From Cannabis sativa (lineage: Eukaryota; Streptophyta; Magnoliopsida; Rosales; Cannabaceae), in NCBI RefSeq assembly GCF_029168945.1, contig NC_083604.1, positions 32,421,686 through 32,485,685 on the forward strand: a DNA stretch of 64,000 nucleotides, in the 5' to 3' direction. The notes beneath the pieces were generated by a model that was given only the letters and a program-made list of their open reading frames with translations, searched no databases and was not told the origin of the DNA. Below are positions 24,230 through 37,191 of the stretch, piece after piece (the stretch's first letter is position 1; each line of letters begins with the position of its first letter). The position numbers and the translations under genes were made by a program.

Positions 24230-26114
24230 TGTTGGAAATTATTTTACCAGGATCTTAGATCTACTCACAAGTATGTTTATTAACATCCTAAATATGAACT
24301 TTCTAAAACGATAAAATAAACACATATAAAGTTTAAGAAACCTTACATTGGGTGCAGCGGAATAATATGACTCCTTCCGTTCAGATATCTAGCCCTTGAT
24401 TCCTTTCTGTAGCAGAGCATTATCAATATCTGAACCTGGATCTCTTTCTCTGAATCTTTGATGCTGAAACTCCTTTGCTGATGATCTTTCTTCACGATCT
24501 TCCTCACTATGATTGAGGTATCACTTGATGTGTGTGGGCACTACTCTAATCACTAAGAGAGGTTCGAAATATTGAGGAAGAAAAGAGAGAGAGAGTGGCG
24601 GCTAGAGAAGAGAGTGGAGGCTCAGGTTTTTCTGATTCAGAAAGTGTAATTTTCCTGAAGCCTTCACTATCTATTTATAGCATTCCTCTAGGGCTTGATT
24701 TGAATTATATGGCATTAAAATAATTAAAAAAAATCATTTAAAAAAGATGACATAAGTGGCCGGCCCTAGGCTAGGTGGACTGGGCCTTATTTTTGCAATT
24801 TTGCAATTTTACCACTTTTGTATCTGATTTTCTCAAAAATGCCAATTTCCTAATTCAATCATTTAAATGCCAATTCTAACTATTTAATAACTATAAATAA
24901 TTATTAAATAATATTGTCATTTATCATATTTATTAATTGAACCATACAAAGTATCATAATTAACAAATATGCCCCTATAAACTCTTTCTTTACAATTTCG
25001 CCCTTACTTAGTGAAAATTTCACAAATAGACATAGTCTAATTCGTGAATTATAATTGATTAATCAAAACCAATTACATGAGTCTTACAAGCAATATTATC
25101 TCAACTAGTGGGGGGACCATGGGTCTATATAACCGAGCTTCCAATAAGTAGATCAAGAATTTAACACTAAAATTCACTAACTTATTAATTCTTCGTTGAA
25201 TCCACGCATAGAACTTAGAATTGCACTCTCGGTATATAGAATGCTCTATATGTTCCACCATATAGACACATCATTAGTTATCCATTGTTATAATCCTAAT
25301 TTGATCAATGATCCTCTATATGAATGATCTACACTGTAAAGGGATTAAATTACCGTTACACCCTACAATGTATTTATTCCTTAAAACACTTGACCCCGTA
25401 TAAATGATATTTCAGCTAATGTGAAATGAGTACTCCACCATTTATGTTCGTTTGGTCAAGCTCGAAGGAGATCATCCTTTGCTTACTCTTCGCCGGATAG
25501 AAGCTATAGATTCCATGTTTATGCTAGCGCTCCCACTCAATTGCACTACCGTGTTCCCAAAATGTACGTATCACCCCGACCTAAAAGTAGGCTTAACTAA
25601 CAAATCAAAGAACACGAATAGCCTTTCAAGATTGAGCCTAATCATATCGGGATTAAGATCATTTGATCTAGGATCAACTAGGCGATATTGACTTGAATAG
25701 ATATTACGGTAAGTTTAATAAATCTAAGTCAAAGTTCAATATCGGTCCCTTCCGATGCATACTCCATGCATCCAACTCCGAGCTTTACTTTAACCAATGC
25801 TCTCGGAAAGAACATAGTATTTCTCCAAATACAAGTAAACTCTTGTTGTAGATTATCATATCGGTAAAACCCTATGTCCGATAAATCTAGGAAACTTTAT
25901 TCACATAGTCATGTTTACTTTCCAATGTGTTGACGACACAATAAACGAGGATCAAGTATGTGAAAAGGGTTTCGAGATGAATTTATACATTATGTACATA
26001 TAATCATGAAATAAATCATGTGAACCATGCAACATTAAATGTTATTTCGATCTATATTAATAAGTAAATGCGATTATATTGAAATGAGTTTTATTTAGGG
26101 CATAAAACCCAACA
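24230..26114 (-). repeat. E3 3' LTR (subfamily A)
   Basis: 1885 bp. Same family as the E1 LTRs. It differs from the E3 5' LTR almost only at CAG/CTG sites. Confidence 0.88.
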
Positions 26115-26127
26115 AACTCCCACTTGC
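26115..26127 (-). other. E3 polypurine tract
   Basis: Minus-strand GCAAGTGGGAGTT adjoining the 3' LTR. Confidence 0.7.
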
Positions 26128-28780
26128 ACTAATATAAAACAAAAAGTGCGTTTCAAATAATCTCAACACCTTGATATACAAATCAAGTGTAGTAGTAGTA
26201 AACTCCTCGTAATAGGATCTGAAAGGTTGAATTAACCACAACCTTTTCTCCACCATTACTCTTCCTTTAATCACAAAATCATTGATAATGTGAAATTCCT
26301 CTCTATATGTTTACTCTCTTGGGATACCGGATTCTATACCTTTGGCAACTACTTTTGGTTAATCGGGAAATTAACACTAGTAGTTTAAGGCAATTTGGAA
26401 TGGTGCCAAAGATGTATAGAACTTTCCTTAGACCGAATAAGTAACTTTCCTGACTTTAACATTCGGTCCACTTTACGGTAGACCTAGAGACTTCAGATAG
26501 GTTTTTACACTTCTCCAAAATCACTATTCCACCCCCAGAGTAACCACCATCTTATCAGAAAGATTTACTAGCACATAGGCAAATTTCGAAATCTGATATG
26601 GTGTAGTCTAAGAGTTTTAAACACACCCTTATAGACTAACATATAGTTCCTCTTCTTAATCTTAAGATTTACTTGATTGTCTTCCAATGTTCTTCTCTGG
26701 ATTAATCGATACCTACTCATTACTCCCACTCAACGAGCAGTGTACGGTCTAAGGCATACAAAAGCATATCTAAGACCTCTCACTGTTGATATAAGAAATT
26801 TTTCCATGGCTTTATCTTTTCTGGAATAGTTGAGACTTTTCCTTAGATAAATAAAATCTATACCTAAGAAGTTGTGAAGCTTCTATAGATTGCCATTAGA
26901 AAGAAAATGCTTGAGCATCTTACTAAAGTAAGTTGCTTGCATTAGAGTAAGTAATTACCAGGTATACCACAAGCCATAGGTTTAGATAAACTCAAATCTA
27001 TAATACTAGGAACAGGAAGTTTTGTTAAGTCCATTGAATGGACTTATAAACGAAAATTTCCTTTTATGTCCTTGTAATAGAAAAACTTTAGGTTACTCCA
27101 TGTGAATGGATTAAACCATAGTTCTATTGGCTTTCTTCTTAGTTTCTTATCTTGACAATCCATTATTTGTTTAAACTCACAATGGATTTTAATCACTAGT
27201 GTCTCCCAAGTCATAAGAAGGTGAGTTCCTAGAAACTCTCCCACTACGACAAGGTACCGTGAATTATGTCTAAGAAAACTAAATGGTATTGATCTCTTCG
27301 GTTGTGACAAGACAACAGAGGCAGTGGGATCATCATATGTCATATAAGATGATAGAACACTTTTGGAATCAAGAATTAAGTATCTCCTTTATTTGCTACT
27401 TGTTTTTCGGACTTAGTCATTTTCTTAGAAAAGTAGTATTTGTTTGAACAAACACTTTCTTATCTATTGACAATGGGATGGTCCACCCCTAATCACTTAG
27501 AAAAGCTAACAAACCATGGTTAACAGTTCTAGCTTTTCTTAAGATTTTGATTAGGTCATCCATGAATCTAGTAATGATTTACATTAAGTATACAACCATT
27601 ACATCATTCTGAAATTGTATTACCATAGAAGGAATTAGGCAACGACTAGTAACTAATCATCAACATGCAACTCGAAATTTCTGGGGAGGTAAGTTTGGAT
27701 ATAATTCAAAAATCAATGTAATGATCTTTGAACTGCATATCTACTAACTATTTCTCCACCCCTATCAGTTCGCAAGATCTTTAACCACATACCTTAATGG
27801 TGTTTAACCATTGCTAGAAATTAATGAAATTTTTCAAACATTTCAAATTTCTTTGCATAAGGTATAATCTAGAGTTATCGTTTTAAGAATACAACGAAAA
27901 ACTCATATCCACCCCTGAATGTACATCCATCTGCGAATGAGATGAACTACTTTCAGTGGATATAGGCATATTAACTCTTTGCAGAGATTGATCTTGTCAA
28001 AACCACTATGAACAAGATACAAATGCCATAGATTAAGAAAATGTGGTAGTGTCTATGATGACATAGGTTTAGTTACATCAAAGAGTTCTTAGAATACTTC
28101 AAGTGGATCCTGGTCACAGAATACCTAACTCACATTCCATACAGTTTTAATCCATTAATAAAAGATGGATATTAAACACTTGAGAAAGTGTAACTGTATT
28201 GTATTCTAGAATTAGAAATTTAAGAAAATTTCTATTTGGATTCTAAAATTAAAGTCAAAGACTTAAATTCAACCAAATATAATGAGTAATTCTTTCTTGG
28301 ACCACCACTACTAATACAAACTCTAAGTCAGATTTGCCCATACAAGTAGGAGATTTCTAAGATTGAGGATTTATATCAATTGGGAATAGAATTTCGGGAT
28401 TATAATCATATGCGTCATATAAAATGACATGAAATGATTTATAGACCATTCATCCAATGATATGTTTTTAAAGCTAATTCGAAATGAATAAGCTAAGAGG
28501 AATTAGGATAATTTCGTTTAAAATAAGAATCCAACGATGCTTCGATTAGCGAAAGTCAAAGTAATCTTATTTATATAATCTTCTTGTTTCATATCGTAAA
28601 AATACTAGTCTAAGGTGTCATCAATTGATGAACAGCTAGATGTCGCATGTACAATATTTATCTTTCGAAATCTAACACTATTATGTATGTCTAATGGTGA
28701 AAATCCACTAGGGATTTATCTCATTAGATAAACAAGCCAAGTTAGACCAACAATGAAGATTCGAAATTAAACTACAACTT
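26128..28780 (-). pseudogene. E3 decayed pol and unrecognised internal region
   Basis: Homologous to 6333-9000 in E1. The part near 26690-26800 (minus) is the RT relic with the RPD and NPG..HW block; 27044-27343 is a 99-codon open stretch of unknown origin, also present shortened in E1. The rest (27350-28780) has no ORF and nothing recognisable; it lacks the gag seen in E2. Confidence 0.5.
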
Positions 28781-28922
28781 AATAACAGAAAATAACATGG
28801 TTCAATATAAATTCATACACAATTCAGAAATTATAAACATATAGTAAGTAGGAATGACAAGTGAAAATACTAAAACTTACAATCCTAAATAATTTCCAAG
28901 GTTTTCAACAAACTGATATCAG

Positions 28923-29058
28923 TGTCCCGTTTAGGCGAGAGTCAAAGCTACCATTCATTGAATAGAGTTGTCAGCTCGTCTAAAATGTTAAACATTCTAG
29001 CAACCTTTTATTCGATCAAGATTGGAATTCAGCGTTGTCCCGTTTAGGCGAGAGTCAA
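28923..29058 (-). repeat. Paired short motif in E3 leader
   Basis: Two copies of GTCCCGTTTAGGCGAGAGTC, 113 bp apart, as in E1 and E2. Confidence 0.85.
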
Positions 29059-30982
29059 GGCAATTCTATCTTATGAGCTTCCACCATTGTTTCATAATTT
29101 GCAAGTCAAGTATGGTCGCCACCATTAGGGTGATCCATACCATACAAAACACTTACAAACTACTTATCATGCGAGGTTAAACGGTGCGAAATTGCTAATG
29201 AACGTTCCTCCATTAGGGAGGATTACTCACTAAAACAAACGCGGTGTAAAACCCACAATGGAGATCGAATGTCTCTATAATAAAGCTCATTATTTGGAAA
29301 GAGTTGTATTTTCTATTATTCTCTTTATTTATTCTATTTATTTTAAATATATATTTATTTATTTAAAATTTCCAATTTAGAATGAAAAATTCTAAATATA
29401 AATTTTAATTTAATATTTATAAATTTTACTTAGATGGATATGAAAATAACATGAATTATTTCCATCTTAGTAATAATTTCCAATAAATATTTAGAAAAAA
29501 ATATTTAAGTTGTTACAAAATTAATTTAAATTAATTTACAACTCAAATTTAATTTTCTATAAATATATATTGCATTTCGAAAAATTAAAGTATATAAGAA
29601 TACAATTTTCGAAAAATGCATATTAAAATAAAAAATAAATCCTGGAAAAATTATTCTAATTTAATGTTGGCCCAAAATTAATTAATAAAATTAATTTACA
29701 ACAAAAAATATAATTTTCCTATTTAATTAAATATATAAGAAAAATTACAAATATTTAAGTATGATGATGAAAATCAACTTAAATATTAATTTTCTATTTA
29801 ATTAAATACACTAGAAAAATACTTCAAGCAAAAATATCACCTATCTAGATTTTCCTTTGACTAATTAATTCAATTTCTAATAATATACTTTAATTCAATT
29901 TATTTTAGATTAATCAATAAATGAAAAAATCATTGATTTAAGTTGATCCAAGAATTAATTAAAATAAATAATTAATTTACAACTTAATCTATTTTTCAAG
30001 ATAAAATTCGAAATTCTAGCATTTAAGAAATGCAATTTCGAAAAAAATTGATTAATAAAATAAAGAAAAAATATATTTTGAAAATTATTTAAATTTAGTT
30101 GAAAAATTAAATTTCAACTAAAAATAATTTTCTATTTAATTAAATGTCATGAAAAAGAAATATTTAAGTATGATGATAAAAATCAACTTAGATATTTAAT
30201 TTTCAAATTAATTAAATGTATTAAATTCAAGAAATAAATAATTAAGTGTAGAGAAGACTTAATTATTAATCTCTAGTTTAATACTAGGAAAAATATACTT
30301 AAAGTAAATTGTACCAAAATTAATTAATAAATAATTAATTTCACAATGTATAATATTTCCTATTTAATATTAGAAATAATAAGTAGTCTAGAAATAACTA
30401 TCTAGAAAATATCTTATTTGACTAAGTATCTTTTCCACAAAATTTGAAAAAATATCTAATTTAAGTTGACTAGAAAAAATCTAGAACTTAAATATTTTTC
30501 AAATTTAAATTTAATTAAATATCAAAAATTAAGTTGTAACCACTTAATTTGAAAATATTCCATTTTAAGTTAATATTCGAAAAGATATTAACTTAAAAAA
30601 TATCTAAAGAATCTTAATAACCAATGCCTAAAATTCCTCAACTTAATTTTGAAATTTTGAATTCAAAAGATATTCAGATTTAAGTTGGTTAGTTGAAGAT
30701 AACTAAATATCAACTTAAATAGGAATATTTAATGAAAAATTTAAATTAAGTTCCAGAAAGAATCTAGATGGTTATAATTCTATATTTAATTAAATACAAG
30801 AAAATACATATAGTTTAGCTTAGAATAAAAAATAATTCTTTAAACTATATTTTTCTTAAATTAATTTCAAAATAAATGAAATTAATTATGTTGCTAATCA
30901 ATTTTAATTAGGTTAAACTAGTGTAATTAACCTAGTACAGTCATTCAAATCAGGCAAATGGGCATTCACAATTGGGGTGGTT

Positions 30983-31045
30983 TGTGTGAGGGAGTCTTGG
31001 GTTCAGTATGTCGTACCCACTTCTATGGCTCCCAACTCTCACACA
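30983..31045 (-). promoter_or_regulatory. Conserved stem-loop in E3 leader
   Basis: TGTGTGAG (30983-30990) pairs with CTCACACA (31038-31045), with an inner GGGT/ACCC hairpin, as in E1. The candidate function is inference. Confidence 0.5.
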
Positions 31046-32386
31046 AGGCCCAAAAGAGAGGAATTTAACCTTAATAAGAACAACTGTTATTAATTGAATA
31101 AGCCCAAAACTAAATGGGCCTAAATAAAATCTATCAAGAACTATGATAATTTATTTTAGCAACAACAACCTATATGTATCTATAATCAAATTAAACACAT
31201 AGGCTCACACAGGCACACTTTGGATGGGTCCTATCATGTTGCTAGGTCATACACAGATGAAAGAAGATTGTAAAATTTACCTGTTACAAATTATTATCTT
31301 GACCAAGGGAGCCATCAGATCATTAGATCTGGCAAAAAGTAACCATGGCTATTTGCAATCAAGTAATAATAGGTTTTAAAAAACTTACAAACAAGCTAAA
31401 ACACATACTCCTGCAACAGGGTTAGCTGGATAGTTGGATGTAGGATTTATTTAATTTTAAATAAATATTTAATTTCGAAATTAATTAATTAAATAAATAA
31501 AAAAAAAAAAAATTAAAAAAAATTTCGAAAATTTTTAAAAAATTTAAAAAAAATTCGAAATTAAAAAAAATTAAAATTAAACCTACAATTTTTGAAAAAT
31601 TAGGTTTCAACCAACCTAAATATCATTTCAAAAATTTGCTAACTACTTTTAAATTTTAAATGTTATTTTATAAATAAAAATTAAATAAAAATTAGAAAAG
31701 ATAAATAAATATCTTTTTCAAATTTTTAAATATAATTTAAATAAATAAAATAACAAAATTTAAAAAAATAGCAAAATATCTTATATCATTTAAAAATTAC
31801 ATGATTATTAATATCTTATTTTTAAATTTAAAATAAGATAAGATATAATCAAATTTTAAAATAAGATAGATTTTTTAAGCAAAAAGATAAATACTAATTC
31901 TATTCAAATTCAAATTACACTAATATCTTGAATTAAATTAAAAAAAATTTAAATTAATTCAAAATGATAATTAGAATTGAATTAGGAATAGTAATAGTAT
32001 ATATACAAAACCATACAAAAAATTGGAAGTTAATTCCATGAAAAAGTATGAAAAATTGAAGAAAATTGAAAAAATTCGAAACTGTACGGACAGTTCTGCG
32101 ATCATGAGGAAATTATCAAGACAAAATTTCCGATTTTGTCAAATCTTCAAAAAATCATAACTAATTCAAATAAAATCCAAATTGAGTTCTGTAAAAGGCT
32201 AACTTGCTTAATTTTTTCCATACTATCCAATAAAAATAATGCCAGAACCGAAATAACAATTATTTTTCACGAAAATTTCACAATCATCAATCAATCATCA
32301 AATAACACTCAATACAACATGATACCATCCAAAGAACATACAAACAATCGTTTTAAAGTCCAAATTACATGTAAGTAAATCAATTA

Positions 32387-32403
32387 CCATGGCTCTGAGG
32401 CCA
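32387..32403 (-). other. E3 primer-binding site
   Basis: Minus-strand TGGCCTCAGAGCCATGG adjoining the 5' LTR. Confidence 0.75.
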
Positions 32404-32405
32404 GT

Positions 32406-34290
32406 TGTTTGAAATTATTTTACCAGGATCTTAGATCTACTCACAAGTATGTTTATTAACATCCTAAATATGAACTTTCTAAAACGATAAAATAAACACA
32501 TATAAAGTTTAAGAAACCTTACATTGGGTGCAGCGGAATAATATGACTCCTTCCGTTCGGATATCTAGCCCTTGATTCCTTTACGTAGCGAGCATTATCA
32601 ATATCCGAACACGGATCTCTTTCTCTGAATCTTTGATGCTGAAACTCCTTTGCTGATGATCTTTCTTCACGATCTTCCTCACTATGATTGAGGTATCACT
32701 TGATGTGTGTGGGCACTACTCTAATCACTAAGAGAGGTTCGAAATATTGAGGAAGAAAAGAGAGAGAGAGTGGCGGCTAGAGAAGAGAGTGGAGGCTCAG
32801 GTTTTTCTGATTCAGAAAGTGTAATTTTCCTGAAGCCTTCACTATCTATTTATAGCATTCCTCTAGGGCTTGATTTGAATTATATGGCATTAAAATAATT
32901 AAAAAAAATCATTTAAAAAAGATGACATAAGTGGCCGGCCCTAGGCTAGGTGGACTGGGCCTTATTTTTGCAATTTTGCAATTTTACCACTTTTGTATCT
33001 GATTTTCTCAAAAATGCCAATTTCCTAATTCAATCATTTAAATGCCAATTCTAACTATTTAATAACTATAAATAATTATTAAATAATATTGTCATTTATC
33101 ATATTTATTAATTGAACCATACAAAGTATCATAATTAACAAATATGCCCCTATAAACTCTTTCTTTACAATTTCGCCCTTACTTAGTGAAAATTTCACAA
33201 ATAGACATAGTCTAATTCGTGAATTATAATTGATTAATCAAAACCAATTACATGAGTCTTACAAGCAATATTATCTCAACTAGTGGGGGGACCATGGGTC
33301 TATATAGCACCGAGCTTCCAATAAGTAGATCAAGAATTTAACACTAAAATTCACTAACTTATTAATTCTTCGTTGAATCCACGCATAGAACTTAGAATTG
33401 CACTCTCAGTATATAGAATGCTCTATATGTTCCACCATATAGACACATCATTAGTTATCCATTGTTATAATCCTAATTTGATCAATGATCCTCTATATGA
33501 ATGATCTACACTTGTAAAGGGATTAGATTACCGGTTACACCCTACAATGTATTTATTCCTTAAAACACTTGACCCCGTATAAATGATATTTCAGCTAATG
33601 TGAAATGAGTACTCCACCATTTATGTTCGTTTGGTCAAGCTCGAAGGAGATCATCCTTTGCTTACTATTCGCCAGATAGAAGCTATAGATTCCATGTTTA
33701 TGCTAGCGCTCCCACTCAATTGCACTACCGTGTTCCCAAAATGTACGTATCACCCTGACCTAAAAGTAGGCTTAACTAACAAATCAAAGAACACGAATAG
33801 CCTTTCAAGATTGAGCCTAATCATATCAGGATTAAGATCATTTGATCTAGGATCAACTAGGCGATATTGACTTGAATAGATATTACGGTAAGTTTAATAA
33901 ATCTAAGTCAAAGTTCAATATCGGTCCCTTCCGATGCATACTCCATGCATCCAACCTGAGCTTTACTTTAACCAATGCTCTGGAAAGAACATAGTATTTC
34001 TCCAAATACAAGTAAACTCTTGTTGTAGATTATCATATCAGTAAAACCCTATGTCTGATAAATCTAGGAAACTTTATTCACATAGTCATGTTTACTTTCC
34101 AATGTGTTGACGACACAATAAACAGGATCAAGTATGTGAAAAGGGTTTCAGATGAATTTATACATTATGTACATATAATCATGAAATAAATCATGTGAAC
34201 CATGCAACATTAAATGTTATTTCTGATCTATATTAATAAGTAAATCTGATTATATTGAAATGAGTTTTATTTAGGGCATAAAACCCAACA
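32406..34290 (-). repeat. E3 5' LTR (subfamily A)
   Basis: 1885 bp; begins with the slightly changed end TGTTTGAAATT instead of TGTTGGAAATT (+ strand spelling). TATA box TATAAATA (minus) at 32847-32854. Confidence 0.88.
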
Positions 34291-35357
34291 TCAATCAATG
34301 AGTCTTACAAGCAGAATGTTCTCAACTAGAATGGGGACCATGGATCTATATGCTGAGCTTCCAATAAGTGAACCAAATTTACCAAGTAAATTCCTACTTA
34401 TTAATTCTTTGTTGAATCCACTCTTAGAACTTAGAATTGCACTCTCAGACTTATATAGAGCATATTATATGTTCCACGATATCAATATGCTATCTCATTT
34501 AACCATGTTATAATCTTATTGTGATTTAAAGATCCTCTATATAGATGATCTACATCGAGATGGGATTTCTTTACCGTTCTCACCCCTCAATGTATTTTGC
34601 CCCTTAAAACACTTAGCTACCTGTAAATGGTGTTTAGTGATCTAATGATTAGTCAGTTAAACAAGAGCTCATCCATTTACTTCTATTTTCTAAGCTCGAA
34701 GGGAATCATCACTTGACTTCTATACACCAGTAGAAGCTATAGATTCCATATTTATGTTCAGCACTCCCACTCAATCATACTATCATGTTCCCAAAATATA
34801 CGTATCACCCTGACCCAAAAGTAGGCTTAACTAATAAATCAAAGAACATGAATAGCACTCCTGAGTTGAGCCTAAGCATATCAGGATTTAGATTCTTTTA
34901 ATCTTAAGATCAACTACTGATATTGACTTGGAAAGATATGTATAACGGTAAGTTTGTAATATCTTAACTTAGTTGCAATATCGGTCCAGTCCAATGTATA
35001 CTCCATACATTCGAAACTAGTATACTTTACTAATGTCCTGGAAAGAACATAACACTTACTCCAAGTGTAAGTACACATCATCGCTGATTATCACATTAGT
35101 GTAAATCCAATAACACTGATGAAACAGGGACCAAGTCTTTTGATTCATATGATCACAATCACATTCCACTGTGTTGACGATACTGTAATTGTGAATAAAC
35201 ATATGATCTGGATTTAACTGATTTTGTGTGTATGAATGTAATAAACATATTAAACCATTAGCATGTAAAATTCATGCAAACATCAATCACTTCAAATTTC
35301 TTATATTGATAACTAATCAGATTGTAAAGAGTTTTATTTAGGGCATAAAACCCAACA
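34291..35357 (-). repeat. E2 5' LTR, second part (U3 side)
   Basis: The continuation of 23388-24229 after the E3 insertion. It ends TGTTGGGTTTTATGCCC on the minus strand at 35357 and is followed by the GTAGA target duplication and G1 pol. Confidence 0.88.
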
Positions 35358-37191
35358 GTAGACTGCCCAACCGCATACAACGCCTTCCTTGGCCGACCGG
35401 CCTTGGTTGACTTTGGCGCAATCACATCCATCCGGCACTTGTGCCTGAAATTCCCCACTCAGGAGGCCAGAGTAGGGACCGTAAGGGGCAATCAGGGAGA
35501 GGCCAGGCAGTGCTATAATGTTGCAGCACATTTGCCAGTGTTGATGGTCCGTGAGGGTATTGAGCTAGATTTGGTAGAAGAAGATGAGTTGGATCCCCGT
35601 GTGGGATCTGAAAAAACCGTAGAACCTATGGAGGACATTGAAGAAGTACAAGTGTGCGACCTTGACGCTACCAAGATCCTCTGCTTGGGAAAACCCTTGA
35701 GCTGGAGGAGAGAGAGATAAAATTATTGAAGCATTAAGGGCAGCCACAGATGTTTTCGTGTGGTGCCAAGGAGACATGACCGGCATAAACCCGCATGTGA
35801 TTACCCATGTCCTGAATGTTAACCCAGATATGCCGTCAGTATAGCAGAAGTGGCATCCCCTTGATTCGGTAAAGGCGGACGCCCTGGAAAAGGAGGTAGA
35901 CAAGCTGCTGATCAACGGCGTGATTTGGGATGTGTACTACCCGGAATGGCTGGCTAATCCGGAAATGGGACATCGCGGGTATGTATAGACTTCACCGACC
36001 TTAACAAGGCCTGCCCGGAAGACTACTTCCCTTTACCTTGGATCGACCAGATGGTAGATGCCACCTCTGGGTTCAAGCTACTGTCTTTCATGGACGCCTA
36101 CTTCAGATACAACCAGATTAAGATGCACGTTGCAGATCAAGAGTGCACTAGCTTTAGGACCGATAAGGGGGTATACTGCTACCTGGTCATGCCTTTCGGA
36201 TTAAAAAAATGCTAGTGCAACGTATCAGAGAATGGTGAACCGGATGTTTAAAGGCCTCCTAGGAAGAAATATGGAGGTTGACGTGGATGACATGTTAGTA
36301 AAATCCAAAGCATGTGTGAGCCATGATGACGAGCTCACAGAATGCTTTGAAGTGGTCCGAAGGTATGGAATGAAACTCAACCCTAAGAAATGCACTTTCG
36401 GAGTCAAGTCAGGGAAATTTTTGGGATTCATCATTAGCCAAAGGGGGATAGAGGAAAACCCCAAAAAAATTCAAGCTTTATTAAACATGCCTTCCCCCAA
36501 GAAGCACAAAGATGTGCAAAGCTTGACCGGAAAGGTTGCTGCCTTAAGCCGATTCATTTCTCGATCAACCGACAAGTGCATCCCTTTTTTCAACATTTTA
36601 AAGAAATGCCAAAAATTTGAATGGACTGAAGAATGCGAGGCATTTAGAAAACTAAAAGAGCACATGGCTAAACCACCGATTCTATCAAAGCCGGTTCACG
36701 GAGAAGACTTGTTATTATACTTGACCGTCTCCGAGAACGCTGTCAGCGCAGCCCTAGTCTGGGAAGAGGACAAAGTCCAGCATCTTGTGTACTACGTTAG
36801 GAAGCGCATAATAAGGGCCGAGATCCGGTATCAATTGATTGAGAAGTTAGTTTTCTGCCTCCTGATGGCTTCAAGAAAGCTGAGACCCTACTTCCAGGCT
36901 CACCCCATCAAGGTACTAACCAATCACCCGCTTCGGTGAGTCTTACAAAAGCCGGAAGCGTCAGGAAGGCTCCTCAAATGGGCCATGGAATTGAGCTAGT
37001 TCGACATACACTATGTACCACGCATTTCCATAAAAGGACAGGCCTTAGTAGACTTCATAACAGAGTGTAATGAAGCAAAAGCTACTTCAAGCGTGCCAGT
37101 ACCGTGAACCCCAGCATGGAAAGTGTTCGTTGATGGGGCGTCGAACGAAAGCGAATCCGGTGCTGAAATAGTAATGATATCGCCAAACGGA
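35358..37191 (+). pseudogene. G1 reverse transcriptase and start of RNase H
   Basis: Resumes from 15151 with VDCPTAYNAFLGRP and a linker (35403-35720 open). Then comes the Gypsy RT: 'LINGVIWDVYYPEWLANP' near 35905, 'CIDFTDLNKACPED' near 35975, 'LLSFMDAY' and 'MPFGL', and the long open part 36232-36939 with KPPILSKP and YYVRKR. RNase H begins WKVFVDGAS near 37120. The RT active site, normally YVDD, reads DVDD at about 36286-36297, so the enzyme would be dead even in frame. Frames shift near 35720, 35965 and 36210, and there are further stops. RNase H breaks off at PNG where C1 entered and resumes at 49715 with LRLQAPLRFAFP. Confidence 0.85.

Larger units (their letters stand above)
28781..32386 (-). 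other. E3 AT-rich untranslated leader
   Basis: Colinear with the E1 leader; contains the paired motif at 28923-28945 and 29036-29058 and the stem-loop at 30983-31045. No ORF of note. Confidence 0.7.
24230..34290 (-). mobile_element. E3: complete Angela-like Copia element inserted in the E2 LTR
   Basis: 10,061 bp: 3' LTR 24230-26114, internal 26115-32405, 5' LTR 32406-34290. Target duplication TCAGT (24225-24229) / TCAAT (34291-34295), one mismatch. It belongs to subfamily A, closely like E1, with no gag or pol ORF. Because it lies in the E2 LTR it is younger than E2. Several segments show an unusual pattern of CAG/CTG changed to CG-containing words (see findings). Confidence 0.88.
15152..35357 (-). 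mobile_element. E2: Angela-like Copia element with gag only, split by E3
   Basis: Flanked by target duplication GTAGA (15147-15151, 35358-35362). 3' LTR 15152-17064; internal 17065-23387; 5' LTR 23388-24229 plus 34291-35357, interrupted by E3. Without E3 it is about 10.1 kb. It carries an intact gag ORF but only relics of protease and RT. This fits the TR-GAG type of non-autonomous element, in which a terminal-repeat element keeps gag alone. Confidence 0.87.
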
